Origin: Planctomycetota bacterium
GTDB taxonomy: Bacteria > Planctomycetota > Phycisphaerae > Phycisphaerales > UBA5793
Assembly (NCBI GenBank): GCA_963205185.1
Contig: CAUJHZ010000072.1
Coordinates: 1 to 64,000, forward strand
Direction of reading: 5' to 3'
Length of the DNA stretch: 64,000 bases
In this document: positions 41,296 to 50,130 of the stretch, piece after piece
Numbering within the stretch: the first letter of the stretch is position 1
Layout: each line of letters opens with the position of its first letter
The notes under the pieces: model-generated
The model's input: the letters and a program-made list of their open reading frames with translations, nothing else
Databases searched by the model: none
Told to the model about the DNA's origin: nothing
Translations under genes and position numbers: made by a program

Positions 41296-42750
41296 TCAGC
41301 CCGCCGGGGCGGCAAAGTCGAAATCGCGAATCGTGTCGATGACGATCCGCATCATCCTCTCAAGTGTATCGGCCTTCATGCCCGGCATGGGGTTGAGAAT
41401 GAGCGTGTCGCCCAGCGGCCGGATGATCAGGCCGCGCGGCCTGGCCGCGGCGCAGACCGCATGACCCGTGCGGGCGCGGGGATTCAGCGGAGTGCGCGGC
41501 CTGCGCGAGGCGACGAGATCGATGCCAACCATGACGCCACACTGCCGCGCGTCGCCCACGTTCGGGTGATCGCGCAGTTGCTCCAGGGCCCGGCTCATGC
41601 TCGCCGCGTTGCGCTGCACGTTGGCGCAGGTGTCGCGCTGCTCGATGAGATCGAGATTCGCCAGCGCCGCAGCGCAGCCGAGCGCATTGCCGGTGTACGT
41701 GTGCCCGTGGTAGAGCGTCTTGTGCTCCCACGGCTCGCCGCAGAACGCCTGCTCGATCTCATCGGTGCACAGCGTCGCAGCCAGCGGCAGGTAGCCGCCG
41801 CTGATGCCCTTGGCCAGGCAGAGAATGTCGGGAACGACGCCCTCGCGCTCGCAGGCGAAGAGTGTGCCCGTGCGGCAGAAGCCCACGGCCACTTCATCGG
41901 CGATGAGCGGTATGCGGCGGCGTTCGCAGCGCTGCGCCACGCCGGCGAGAAATCCCTCGGGATGCGTGACGATCCCCGCAGCACCCTGGACGAGCGGCTC
42001 AATCATCACGGCCGCGATGGAGTCGGCATGGTGGTCGAGGATTTCATCGAGCTGCGCGAGGCAGCGGTCGCGCACCATCATGCGAAGCGACTCGTCGTGC
42101 CATGGCCAGTCGATCTCTTTTGCCTCGGGAGCGTTGGTCACATCCGGCGCCGGGGCAAACACGGTGCGGAAGGTGAGCGACTCGAACGGCCGGTGGAAGG
42201 TCTCGCTGTAGCCCACGCTCATGGCGCCGACCGTGTCGCCGTGATACGCGCCGCTGAAGGCAATGATGGTTTTGCGCTCGGGCTGGCCGGTGTGGTGCTG
42301 GTATCCCACGGCCATCTTGATGGCCAGTTCCGTGGCGGTGGCGCCGGCATCGGAGTAGAAGACCTTGTTCAGCGGATCGCGCGGCGGGAGATCGCGCTGC
42401 TTTCGTGCTGCGTTGAGACGCTTGCCGGCATCAACGAGACGCGCCGCGAGTTCAATGGATGGCGTCGAGGCGAGGCCGAGCATAGTGCTGTGGGCCACGC
42501 GATCGAGTTGAGCGCGGATGGCGGCGTCGATCTCGGGAACGCGGTGGCCGTGCATGTTGCACCAGAGCGAACTCACGCCGTCGATGTAACGACGACCCTG
42601 CGTGTCGATGAGTTCATCGCCTTCAGCTGCGTCGATGATGGTCGGCTCGGCCTGCCGCCATTGCTTCATTGGCGTGAAGGGGTGCCAGACGTGGGCGTGA
42701 TCGAGCTGCGCGAGGCGCGAGGTTCTGGATTCGGCGGTCATGGGGTGCAT
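41296..42750 (-). CDS. bioA: Adenosylmethionine-8-amino-7-oxononanoate aminotransferase
   Basis: A PLP-dependent enzyme that makes 7,8-diaminopelargonate in biotin synthesis, with S-adenosylmethionine as amino donor. 484 residues. HVWHPFTPMKQW near the start, SSLWCNMHGH, YHGDTVGAMSVG, IADEVAVGFCRTG and CLAKGISGGYLPLAAT (the PLP lysine) are the BioA blocks. Two ATGs, at 42750 and 42741, are possible and neither has a clear ribosome binding site. No other bio gene is next to it; it shares a unit with cobB and argF'. The frame extends upstream to 43194, across the cobB gene, and is not used. Confidence 0.93.
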   Translation of the reverse strand: MHPMTAESRTSRLAQLDHAHVWHPFTPMKQWRQAEPTIIDAAEGDELIDTQGRRYIDGVSSLWCNMHGHRVPEIDAAIRAQLDRVAHSTMLGLASTPSIELAARLVDAGKRLNAARKQRDLPPRDPLNKVFYSDAGATATELAIKMAVGYQHHTGQPERKTIIAFSGAYHGDTVGAMSVGYSETFHRPFESLTFRTVFAPAPDVTNAPEAKEIDWPWHDESLRMMVRDRCLAQLDEILDHHADSIAAVMIEPLVQGAAGIVTHPEGFLAGVAQRCERRRIPLIADEVAVGFCRTGTLFACEREGVVPDILCLAKGISGGYLPLAATLCTDEIEQAFCGEPWEHKTLYHGHTYTGNALGCAAALANLDLIEQRDTCANVQRNAASMSRALEQLRDHPNVGDARQCGVMVGIDLVASRRPRTPLNPRARTGHAVCAAARPRGLIIRPLGDTLILNPMPGMKADTLERMMRIVIDTIRDFDFAAPAG

Positions 42751-42802
42751 GGTACGTCCGCGGCGCAGTGTGGATTCCCTCGGTAAGAGGCAATGGCGGG
42801 AA

Positions 42803-43555
42803 TCACCCCAGCGCTTGCAGCAGAGCCGGGAGGATTTCGCCGGCCTTGCCGAGCATGGAGTAATCCGCGACGTCGGTCGCCGGCGTGGGGTCGCGATTGA
42901 TCTCGGCAGTGACCGCACCCGACGACTTGGCAAGGTGGAGGTAGCCGGCGGCGGGGTAGACGAGCCCGCTCGTGCCGATCGAGATGAACACATCGCAGAA
43001 CCCGGCGGCGTGCTCGGCGGCGCGGGCCGCCTCTTCGGGCAGCGCCTCGCCGAACCACACGACGTTGGGTCGCAGCAGCCCGCCGGCATCCGAGCGAGGC
43101 GGATACTGCGGAAACGGACCGCCGCGACACTCCTGCAGGCGCTGGGTGATGAGGCAGCGCCATTCGATGAGTGAGCCGTGGATCTCGATGACATCGGTGC
43201 TCCCAGCCGCCTGGTGGAGTCGATCGACGTTCTGCGTGATGAGCGTGAAGGTGCGGCCGCCTGCCGCGCATGAACGCTGCCACTGCGCCAGCGCGCGGTG
43301 GGCCGGATTGGGTTCGCACTTGAGCACGTTCAGGCGGCGCTGGTCGTACCAGCGCGTGACGGTTTCCGGATCGCGCGAGAACGCTTCGGGCGTGGCCAGT
43401 TGCATCGGATCGTATTTCGCCCACAGGCCGGTCAGCGCATCGCGAAATGTCGGCACGCCGCTCTCGGCGCTGACGCCCGCGCCGGTCAGGATGGCGATGT
43501 GGTTTGCCTCACGCAGCGCGCTGAGAAAGTCGGATTTGATCTCGATCGGGGTCAC
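42803..43555 (-). CDS. cobB: Sirtuin-family NAD-dependent protein deacylase
   Basis: A 250-residue class III sirtuin. TGAGVSAESGVPTFRDALTGLWAKY binds NAD, QNVDRLHQAAG and the catalytic His in IEIHGS follow, and VVWFGEALP and GTSGLVYPAAG complete the core. WYDQRR contains the YxxR pair that lets SIRT5-like enzymes take succinyl or malonyl lysine. The zinc-site cysteines are degenerate: RCLITQRLQEC replaces the first CxxC and SDAGG the second. The GTG start overlaps the argF' stop (GTGA). Confidence 0.88.
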   Translation of the reverse strand: MTPIEIKSDFLSALREANHIAILTGAGVSAESGVPTFRDALTGLWAKYDPMQLATPEAFSRDPETVTRWYDQRRLNVLKCEPNPAHRALAQWQRSCAAGGRTFTLITQNVDRLHQAAGSTDVIEIHGSLIEWRCLITQRLQECRGGPFPQYPPRSDAGGLLRPNVVWFGEALPEEAARAAEHAAGFCDVFISIGTSGLVYPAAGYLHLAKSSGAVTAEINRDPTPATDVADYSMLGKAGEILPALLQALG

Positions 43556-44556
43556 TGATGATTGATCAGCTCGTCCATGATCGCCTTCTGCACATGGAGG
43601 CGGTTCTCGGCTTCTTCGATGGCGATGCAGTTGGGCGAGTTGAGCACCGCGTCGGTGACCTTCACGTTTCGCCGCACGGGCAGGCAGTGGCTGAAGACGC
43701 CATTATTGGTCAGGGCCATCTTGTGCTCATCCACGATGAAGTGTTTGTGCTTGTCGCGGATGGGCTTCTCGGGCTCCCACTTGCCAAAGTACGGCAGCGC
43801 GCCCCAACTCTTGGCATACACGATGTCGGCGCCCCGGTACGCCGTTTCGATGTCGTGGGTCATCGACAGGCTGCGGCTGTTCTCCTTCGTGAACTGCTTC
43901 GCCAGCGTCATGTAGCGCTCGTCGAGAGCGTACTCGGGCGTCGGGCACAGCAGTGTGACATCCATGCCGAATTTGCTGGCGATGAGCAGAGCAGAGTTGG
44001 CTACGGCGGTGTTGAGCGGCTTGGGGTGATACGTCCAGGTGAGGACGAACTTCTTTCCATCGCACTGGCCGCCGACGCGCTCCTGCAGCGCGAGCATCAG
44101 CGCCATCTCCTGGCAGGGGTGCGTGATCGTCTCCATGTTGATGACGGGCACGGTGGCGTAGCGCGCGAACTGGTTCACGACGCGGTCCTGCCGGTCGATC
44201 GCCCAGTCGATGAACTTCGGAAAGGCGCGCACGCCGATGCAGTCGCAATAGCGCGAAAGCACGCGCGCCACTTCGGCGATGTGCTCCTCGGGCTCCTGGT
44301 CCATCACGACGCCTTCTTCGAACTCGATCGGCCAGGCCCCCTTGCCGGGCTCGAGGACCACGGCGTGGGCGCCGAGTTGAAAGGCGCCGATCTCGAAACT
44401 GCTGCGCGTGCGCAGCGAAGGGTTGAAGAAGAGCAGGGCGATGGTTTTGTCCTTGAGGCGCGGCTGAATCGGGTCGGCCTTGAGGCGCGTGGCTTCGTCG
44501 AGGAGGCGCTGGAGGTCAGCGCGCGACCAGTCGGCAGTGGTGAGAAAATGTCGCAT
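43552..44556 (-). CDS. argF': N-acetylornithine carbamoyltransferase
   Basis: A transcarbamylase that makes N-acetylcitrulline from acetylornithine, the variant arginine route known from Xanthomonas. 334 residues. FFNPSLRTRSSFE is the carbamoyl-phosphate loop, and FQLGAHAVVLEPGKGAWPIEF is the long insert typical of AOTCase rather than ordinary OTCase. INMETITHPCQE, FVLTWTYHPKPLNTAVANS and NGVFSHCLPVRRNVK also match the AOTCase form. The Glu of the EEH segment that goes with acetyl rather than succinyl substrates is kept. It heads the run argF'-cobB-bioA-glycosyltransferase. Confidence 0.9.
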   Translation of the reverse strand: MRHFLTTADWSRADLQRLLDEATRLKADPIQPRLKDKTIALLFFNPSLRTRSSFEIGAFQLGAHAVVLEPGKGAWPIEFEEGVVMDQEPEEHIAEVARVLSRYCDCIGVRAFPKFIDWAIDRQDRVVNQFARYATVPVINMETITHPCQEMALMLALQERVGGQCDGKKFVLTWTYHPKPLNTAVANSALLIASKFGMDVTLLCPTPEYALDERYMTLAKQFTKENSRSLSMTHDIETAYRGADIVYAKSWGALPYFGKWEPEKPIRDKHKHFIVDEHKMALTNNGVFSHCLPVRRNVKVTDAVLNSPNCIAIEEAENRLHVQKAIMDELINHQ

Positions 44557-44597
44557 GGACCATGCTAGGCGGATTCAGCAGGCCGCAAACCAGGCCC

Positions 44598-44613
44598 GCC
44601 GCAAAGAGGCACA
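44598..44613 (+). repeat. Inverted repeat, left copy
   Basis: The 16-base sequence GCCGCAAAGAGGCACA recurs exactly, inverted, at 44957-44972; similarity continues for about ten further bases. The pair flanks the small membrane gene. Confidence 0.65.
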
Positions 44614-44642
44614 AGAGGCGCAGAGGACTCAGGATCGCTTGG

Positions 44643-44930
44643 TCAGAGGCGCTCCTCGATGAACCGGAACGCATAGGTCAAGGCGGTAGCAATGCCGACT
44701 GCAACGCCCAGCCCGATGAGCAACGCTATCGTCGCGTGCATTCCCACCAGGATTTGGAAGGCGAGCCACGCGGCAAGGCCCGCGATGATGCCGATGCCGA
44801 TCGCTGATTCCGCCACAAAACCGGCGAAGAGTCTCCCAATTCGGCGCAGCCAGGAGGCGCTGCGCCATCGCTCGTTCCTCTGCCGCTGCGCAATCGACAC
44901 AAGAGGATCTTGCTCGCGCCTCCATTTCAT
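44643..44930 (-). CDS. Small two-helix membrane protein
   Basis: A 95-residue protein starting MKWRREQDPL. After a basic region of about 35 residues come two hydrophobic segments (FVAESAIGIGIIAGLAAWLA and IALLIGLGVAVGIATALTYAF) and a short charged end. No known domain. The ATG has only a weak site (AAGAGGG) very close upstream, and the gene lies inside an inverted repeat, so a spurious call is possible, though the two clean helices argue for a real gene. Confidence 0.55.
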   Translation of the reverse strand: MKWRREQDPLVSIAQRQRNERWRSASWLRRIGRLFAGFVAESAIGIGIIAGLAAWLAFQILVGMHATIALLIGLGVAVGIATALTYAFRFIEERL

Positions 44931-44956
44931 CCCTCTTGTCTCATCTTTGTGCCTTC

Positions 44957-44972
44957 TGTGCCTCTTTGCGGC
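44957..44972 (-). repeat. Inverted repeat, right copy
   Basis: Exact inverted copy of 44598-44613, between the small membrane gene and the arsM stop codon. Confidence 0.65.
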
Positions 44973-45001
44973 TGAACTTCCTGCCTCTTCGAGGCTGTTC
45001 T

Positions 45002-45865
45002 TCAGGCCTTGCGGGCGTACACGCTGATGCTCGCGACTTTGCCTGCAGCGCGCGTGGCCATCTGGGCGACTTCCACATTGCCCACGCCGCTGCAGCCGCA
45101 CCCGCAGCCGCCCTTGCGCTCGCCCGGCTCGACGATCTCGCTCTCGATGAGGCCCTCGAGTTGCACATCGTCGTAGACGTGGCGCTTGCGGACCTGGACA
45201 TCGGTCAGTCCTGCCCGGCGCAAGCCCGCAAGGTAGTCCGCCTCGCTGATGGCGCCGGAGATGCACGAGTTGTAAAGACTCTGGTTGCGGCGGAGTTCTT
45301 CAGGCAGCCCGTCCACAACGATGTCGGACACCAGCATGCGGCCGCCGGGCTTGAGCACGCGGGCAATCTCGGCAAAAACTCTGTCTTTCTCAGGCGACAG
45401 ATTGATGACGCAGTTGGAGATGACCCAGTCCACCGTGCCGGTTTCGACGGGCATGTCTTCGATGAGTCCCTTGCGGACCTCGACGTAGCCGCTCACGCCG
45501 GCCGCGGCGATGTTGGCGGTCGCGCGGTCGATCATGGCGTCGGTCATGTCGATGCCGATGACGCGGCCGGTCGGGCCGGTCTTCTTCGCGGCGATGAGCA
45601 GATCGATGCCCGCGCCGCTGCCGAGGTCGATTACCGTGTCGCCGGGTTTGACTTCGCTGAAGGCGAGCGGGTTGCCGCAACCGAAGGAGTTTTCCACGGC
45701 GTCGGCGGGCAGGTCGGCAAGATCGTCGGCATAGCCGGCACACTTGACCGCGACGCCCTTCTGCTCGGGCTGCATGCCGCCGCAGCAACTGCCGCCGGGA
45801 GTGTTAACGGCCTTGGTGTAGGCCTTGGAGACGTGTTCGCGGATTTCGCTTTCGCGCGTGGTCAT
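45002..45865 (-). CDS. arsM: Arsenite S-adenosylmethionine methyltransferase
   Basis: Methylates As(III) to volatile or less toxic species. A 287-residue protein. [16 protein letters not shown] binds SAM. The three catalytic cysteines of the family are all present, in [17 protein letters not shown] and [21 protein letters not shown] motif near the N-terminus and a GGCGCGCSG run near the C-terminus add further thiols. It overlaps the arsR stop by four bases, so the two form an arsRM operon controlled by the promoter upstream of arsR. No arsenite pump or reductase is nearby. Confidence 0.93.
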   Translation of the reverse strand: MTTRESEIREHVSKAYTKAVNTPGGSCCGGMQPEQKGVAVKCAGYADDLADLPADAVENSFGCGNPLAFSEVKPGDTVIDLGSGAGIDLLIAAKKTGPTGRVIGIDMTDAMIDRATANIAAAGVSGYVEVRKGLIEDMPVETGTVDWVISNCVINLSPEKDRVFAEIARVLKPGGRMLVSDIVVDGLPEELRRNQSLYNSCISGAISEADYLAGLRRAGLTDVQVRKRHVYDDVQLEGLIESEIVEPGERKGGCGCGCSGVGNVEVAQMATRAAGKVASISVYARKA

Positions 45866-46329
45866 GATGACTTTCTCTTTCGGGAAGTGGTTCGGGTTCG
45901 TGGACGGGTGGGTCGCCCGGCGGGCGGGCCCGGCGCGGCGGCACTCTCGATAGCGCTGAAGCAGCACGAGTTGGTGTCGCACTGACAGGACTCGAGGGCC
46001 CCGGCGATGCCGCGCATCAGCGGCACGAGGCGCTCGAAGTTCACACGGTAATAGACCTCCTTGCCACGCTTGGTCGACTCGAGCGCCTCGGCTTCGCGGA
46101 GGATGGCCAGGTGGCGCGACACGACGGAGAGATCAACCGGGCAGCAGGAGTTGAGTTCGCCGACCGTGCACGGCTTGCCGCATGCGGCCAGGCGCATGAA
46201 CAGGCTCAGACGGTTGGCGTCGGCCAAGGCACGGAAGAGCCTGGGATCGAGCAGGTCGCCGAGATTCGGGCAGCAGCGGCTGGCGCGGGGGCGGCTCGGG
46301 GCCGCTTTGTTCTTGCGTACTTGCGTCAT
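45862..46329 (-). CDS. arsR: ArsR-family metalloregulator
   Basis: A 155-residue winged-helix repressor. LFRALADANRLSLFMRLAACG, the recognition helix VDLSVVSRHLAILREAEAL and the wing KRGKEVYYRV are the ArsR core. Several cysteines could bind As(III): CC near residue 20, CCPVDLS just before the recognition helix, and CQCDTNSCC past the wing. The C-terminus adds an Arg/Pro-rich tail. It probably represses its own promoter and arsM. The likely start site of transcription coincides with the ATG, so its mRNA may be leaderless. Confidence 0.92.
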   Translation of the reverse strand: MTQVRKNKAAPSRPRASRCCPNLGDLLDPRLFRALADANRLSLFMRLAACGKPCTVGELNSCCPVDLSVVSRHLAILREAEALESTKRGKEVYYRVNFERLVPLMRGIAGALESCQCDTNSCCFSAIESAAAPGPPAGRPTRPRTRTTSRKRKSS

Positions 46330-46336
46330 CGTGCAA

Positions 46337-46364
46337 ATAATAGCACCGGGCCGGACGCTGTCAA
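46337..46364 (-). promoter_or_regulatory. arsRM promoter
   Basis: On the minus strand, a perfect TTGACA and a TATTAT separated by 16 bases. The -10 lies in an imperfect palindrome (TGCTATTATTTGCA) that could be the ArsR operator. The predicted start is within about one base of the ATG at 46329. Confidence 0.7.
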
Positions 46365-46484
46365 GCGCCCGGCGACGGAATCTGTGCGGCGTCGTCGCCT
46401 GCCGTCGCGCGCATTGGGGCTCCGGCCCCGCTTGACGGCGGGCCCGGCGCGTCGATGATGGCCTTTCCCGACAAGGAGCGAGAC

Positions 46485-46964
46485 ATGGCGACGGCGATCA
46501 AGGCGGACGAGCGCGCGTTCTTCGACTTCGGCGGCCTGGGCGTGCGCTGGAAGATCGACGCGGCCGAGGCGGGGCGGCGGTTTGCCGTCGTTCACCACCC
46601 CATGGCGCCGCGCGCTCTGGCCGCGCCGCTCCACCGGCACACAAACGAGGATGAGTACTCCTACGTCCTCCGCGGCCGGCTGGGAGCCCTGCTGGGCGAT
46701 GAAGTCGTCACGGCTGAGCCGGGCACGTGGGTCTTCAAGCCGCGAGGCCAGTGGCACACCTTCTGGAATGCCGGCGATGAGCCTTGCGAGATTATCGAGA
46801 TTATCAGCCCGGGTGGGTTTGAGGATTTCTTTCGCGAAGTCGCCGCCGCATGGGGGGATGTCGAACAGTTCACCGCCATCGCCACCAAGTACAAGCTCGA
46901 GATGGATCTGGGCAGCATCCCGGGGTTGTGCGAGCGCTTCGGGCTCACGTTCCCGGAGCTGTAG
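46485..46964 (+). CDS. Cupin-domain protein
   Basis: A 159-residue single-cupin protein. Motif 1 is LHRHTNEDEYSYVLRGRLG (the metal-binding His pair and Glu) and motif 2 is PRGQWHTFWNAGDEP, so a metal site is complete. The last 40 residues form a helical tail. Role unknown: a dioxygenase or isomerase is possible, as is a sensor. AAGGAG six bases before the ATG at 46485 fixes the start over ATGs further upstream. It is divergent from arsR, which lies 155 bases away. Confidence 0.82.
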   Translation: MATAIKADERAFFDFGGLGVRWKIDAAEAGRRFAVVHHPMAPRALAAPLHRHTNEDEYSYVLRGRLGALLGDEVVTAEPGTWVFKPRGQWHTFWNAGDEPCEIIEIISPGGFEDFFREVAAAWGDVEQFTAIATKYKLEMDLGSIPGLCERFGLTFPEL

Positions 46965-47130
46965 CCGGTTTGGATCTGGATCACTTTCCCCGCAGTTCGC
47001 TCGAGCCGGCGGGGTTTTCTGTTGCACTCGGACGCAATATCCGGTACGCTATGCGTTCCGGCGACGGGGCCGGAGTGGTCCGCCGCGCCGCAGCGACGGC
47101 TTCAACCAGGTGTGGGGCGGGGAGAATGAG

Positions 47131-48867
47131 ATGCATACATCGCGCCGTTTGATTGCGTGCTCGGCTGGCGTTGCACTTGGCCTGCTCAGCGCCGGGGCTG
47201 TGGCACAGCATTGCACCGAGCCGACTGACCTCATCATCGCCGACCTGGCCGGCGACGAAATCCAGCCCAAGTCAGCGGCGGCGGATGGCGATGTGGACGG
47301 CCGCGACTTTCTCGTCTGGCAGCGCAACATCGGCCACGGCTACGACATCGCGCTGCAGCTCATCGATGCACACGGCAACGAAACCTTCCCCCACAACGGC
47401 CTGGTCATTGCCGACCGCAGTTTCTCTTCGACGCAGGACTACGGACTGGATGTCGATCGCAGCGGCTTTGCGCTTTTGGCGTTTCGCGATGACCGCTTCG
47501 GCGGCACGAAGATCACCGCCCAGCGCGTCGGCAAGGACGGCTCGTTGCCGTGGGGCGCCAACGGCGCGCAGTTCAGCGACGGCAACGCGTTCGTCGCCTC
47601 GCCCAAGATCGCCGGCACCAGCGACGGCCAGTGCGTCGTCGCCTGGACGCAGGAGAAGAATGTGCACCTGCAGCGCCTCGATGCCGATGGCAATCTCCTC
47701 TGGAGCGCCGAGACGGTGCTGACCGATCCGAATGGCGCTTCGCTCTCGCTCGCCGACCTGCATCCGAGCGTGAACGGCGACGTGATCGTCTCGTGGGTGC
47801 AGTCCACGAGTTTCAACGCGCCCAAGCATCTCTACGCGCAGCGCATCAGCACCACCGGCGCGGTCCAGTGGTCCGGCGGGCACGTCAGGGTGTTCGACGG
47901 CGGGTCGCTGCAGTTCGGCAATTTCCCGCCGTTTGTCGAAGACGGCTCGGGTGGTGGCGTGTTCGCGTGGTACAACACCAGCGGCGCACTGCAGTGCTAC
48001 GTGCAGCACGTTGACGCGGATGGCACTGAACTCTTTGCGCACAATGGCGTGCCGGTTTCGATCAACAGCCTGCAGGATCGCGTTTCACCCTCCGCCGCGT
48101 ATGACCCGGCCACGGACAGCATCTACGTCTTCTGGATGGAGCAGAGCAACGCGCAGGCGAACCGCGGCGTCTACGGCCAGCGCATCGACGGCTCGGGCAG
48201 CCGGCTCTGGGGAGACAGCGGCATCGTCGTGCGGCCGGTCAGCTCTGGAACAGACTACCGCTCGATCAACACCATCTTCGCCGACGGCAAGGCGACGGTG
48301 TGTTTCATCGAGAGCGCCGGCTTTGACAATGACACCGTGCGCGCGGCCGGGGTGACGGACGCGGGCATCCTGCGATGGATGCCCGGGATCGTGTCGCTTA
48401 CGCCGGGCGGAACCGGGCGATCGCGCCTCACGGCCAATGCCATCTCGATCACCAACAGCGCGCTGCTGGTGTGGGAGCACGGCGGCACGGGACAGAGCGA
48501 CATCCACGCACAGCGGCTGCGGACGAACACCGGCACCATCGGCACGGTGCCGATCGATCTCACCGTCGCTGGCGCCTGCCCGGGTACGCTGGCCATCCGC
48601 GCCTTTGACTGCACGCCGGTGGGCCGCGTCGCGTTTGTGTACGCCCGGTCCGCTGGCGGATTCACGATTCCCAACAACATGCCCTGCGCCGGTACGCGCC
48701 TGTGCCTGGGCAGCCCGGTGACGCTGGCGCGAACGGTGACCGCCGACGGCGCGGGCATCGCGCTGCTGAGCGCCAATGCGCCCAACGTCGCCTGCGGCGG
48801 GCGCATCCTCATTCAGGCGATCGATCTCTCGACGTGCGCGACCAGCCGCGCCGTGCCGACGCCGTAG
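47131..48867 (+). CDS. Secreted repeat protein with shared C-terminal module
   Basis: A 578-residue protein with a signal peptide (LIACSAGVALGLLSAGAVAQ, cleavage near AQ-HC). The body is made of repeats of about 50 residues with the pattern YAQRI.A.G...W...G (at least six copies, e.g. ITAQRVGKDG, YAQRISTTG, YGQRIDGSG), which predicts a beta-propeller or similar. From residue 481 it carries the cysteine-rich module shared with the kelch protein at 4981 (ACPG, TPVGRVA, ACGGR, SxC). GGGGAG is seven bases before the ATG. Function unknown; probably exposed on the cell surface or periplasmic. Confidence 0.8.
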   Translation: MHTSRRLIACSAGVALGLLSAGAVAQHCTEPTDLIIADLAGDEIQPKSAAADGDVDGRDFLVWQRNIGHGYDIALQLIDAHGNETFPHNGLVIADRSFSSTQDYGLDVDRSGFALLAFRDDRFGGTKITAQRVGKDGSLPWGANGAQFSDGNAFVASPKIAGTSDGQCVVAWTQEKNVHLQRLDADGNLLWSAETVLTDPNGASLSLADLHPSVNGDVIVSWVQSTSFNAPKHLYAQRISTTGAVQWSGGHVRVFDGGSLQFGNFPPFVEDGSGGGVFAWYNTSGALQCYVQHVDADGTELFAHNGVPVSINSLQDRVSPSAAYDPATDSIYVFWMEQSNAQANRGVYGQRIDGSGSRLWGDSGIVVRPVSSGTDYRSINTIFADGKATVCFIESAGFDNDTVRAAGVTDAGILRWMPGIVSLTPGGTGRSRLTANAISITNSALLVWEHGGTGQSDIHAQRLRTNTGTIGTVPIDLTVAGACPGTLAIRAFDCTPVGRVAFVYARSAGGFTIPNNMPCAGTRLCLGSPVTLARTVTADGAGIALLSANAPNVACGGRILIQAIDLSTCATSRAVPTP

Positions 48868-48991
48868 GTCGAGGGATTTATGACACGGCCGTTGCCTGGA
48901 GGGGAGTGCTTTTGTACGACCCTACGCACTGCTGTACGACCGGGTAAGAGCGCTCGTCGGATAGGATCAGATTCGCGATAGTCGGGCCGAT

Positions 48992-50059
48992 ATGATCGAC
49001 CCGATGGACGAGTGCATCACAAATCCGCCCACCAGCATTGAATTGCCATTTGTGCGAGTGTTACCGTGTACTTCCGCGGAAGACCTTCTCTGTGAACTCC
49101 GGCCATCACATGTACGCTGGCGCTCTGACCCTTTCAATGCGACATGGCTCTTTCGGGGGCAAGGGGTCACCGATGCACCGAAGGCGACGCTTTGGCGCGC
49201 CGAGTCATGCTCGATCGTGGGCCAGATGATGGCGGCCGTTCGCGCTGAAATAGAGCGGCGCTGCCCTGATCCGCTTGCCAGCCTGGGTTCCTGTGCATTT
49301 GAGATTGGACCGTCGAAATCACGCCGCACATTTGAACAACTGCCTGCGGACGCGCGGCGAGCCAGAGAGCGTTCATTCGCGTTTGACGTTCTCACAGAGA
49401 TATCTCTTCTGCGCCGATTCTGGGAAGTGGCGGAGCGTGCGGGTCACGCAGTGGCTCGGCCGGACTGGCTGCAAGGCTCAGCCATCATGAATGACGAGCG
49501 TTTGCAGGTCATCCTCGACGCTCAGCAAGGGCATCGTGAAGAGATGTTTGAACAGCCGCTGGTCGCAATTGCCCGCCATCACGAGCTGCCGGCAAGACTG
49601 ATTGACTGGACAACCAATCCCCTCTTCGCAGCTTATTTCGCTTGTCAGGGGCCGGTTTCAAGCGACGGTGGAATCTCGATCTGGGCCATTCCACGAGAAT
49701 GGATGGTTCGGCTTGGCAACTGCCCGCTACGGGAGTACCGGCCACCACGGCACCTTCTCCCTCGTCTCGCGAATCAGGAGGGTCGGTTCTTGTGGCAACC
49801 CAACGCCCACGAGTTTTACGCCATTCAGGGCCGGTGGCCCTCAATGATAGACTCGCTCGAAGAAGCTTGGAGGAGAGCAGGCACCTTGCAACCCAGCTTG
49901 CGGCCGCTCATGAAGTTAACCCTTCCAATGCACGAACGCCATCGGTTGCTCGAGTTACTTTGGCATGAAAGAGTCTTCGGAGCGAAGTTGATGGACGACT
50001 TGGATCAGATTGCACCGACGATTTACGAGCTGATGTCAGTCGACAGACTTCACTCGTGA
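48992..50059 (+). CDS. FRG-domain protein
   Basis: A 355-residue protein with the FRG domain: WLFRGQG near residue 52, ARHHELPARLIDWTTNPLFAAYFAC near 193-218 (the His-Leu-Pro-Thr/Ala-Arg-Leu-Asp block), and a late helical segment. FRG domains are found in proteins of accessory and defence regions, but their reaction is not established. The GC content is visibly lower than that of the neighbours and the start has no strong ribosome binding site. It faces the DUF5677 gene, 71 bases away. Confidence 0.8.
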   Translation: MIDPMDECITNPPTSIELPFVRVLPCTSAEDLLCELRPSHVRWRSDPFNATWLFRGQGVTDAPKATLWRAESCSIVGQMMAAVRAEIERRCPDPLASLGSCAFEIGPSKSRRTFEQLPADARRARERSFAFDVLTEISLLRRFWEVAERAGHAVARPDWLQGSAIMNDERLQVILDAQQGHREEMFEQPLVAIARHHELPARLIDWTTNPLFAAYFACQGPVSSDGGISIWAIPREWMVRLGNCPLREYRPPRHLLPRLANQEGRFLWQPNAHEFYAIQGRWPSMIDSLEEAWRRAGTLQPSLRPLMKLTLPMHERHRLLELLWHERVFGAKLMDDLDQIAPTIYELMSVDRLHS

Positions 50060-50130
50060 ATCGCGCAGCGCGGCAGCCGCTCAAGGCTCCAACGAGCTGC
50101 TTCATCTCTCTATCGAACACCATCAGAGCT

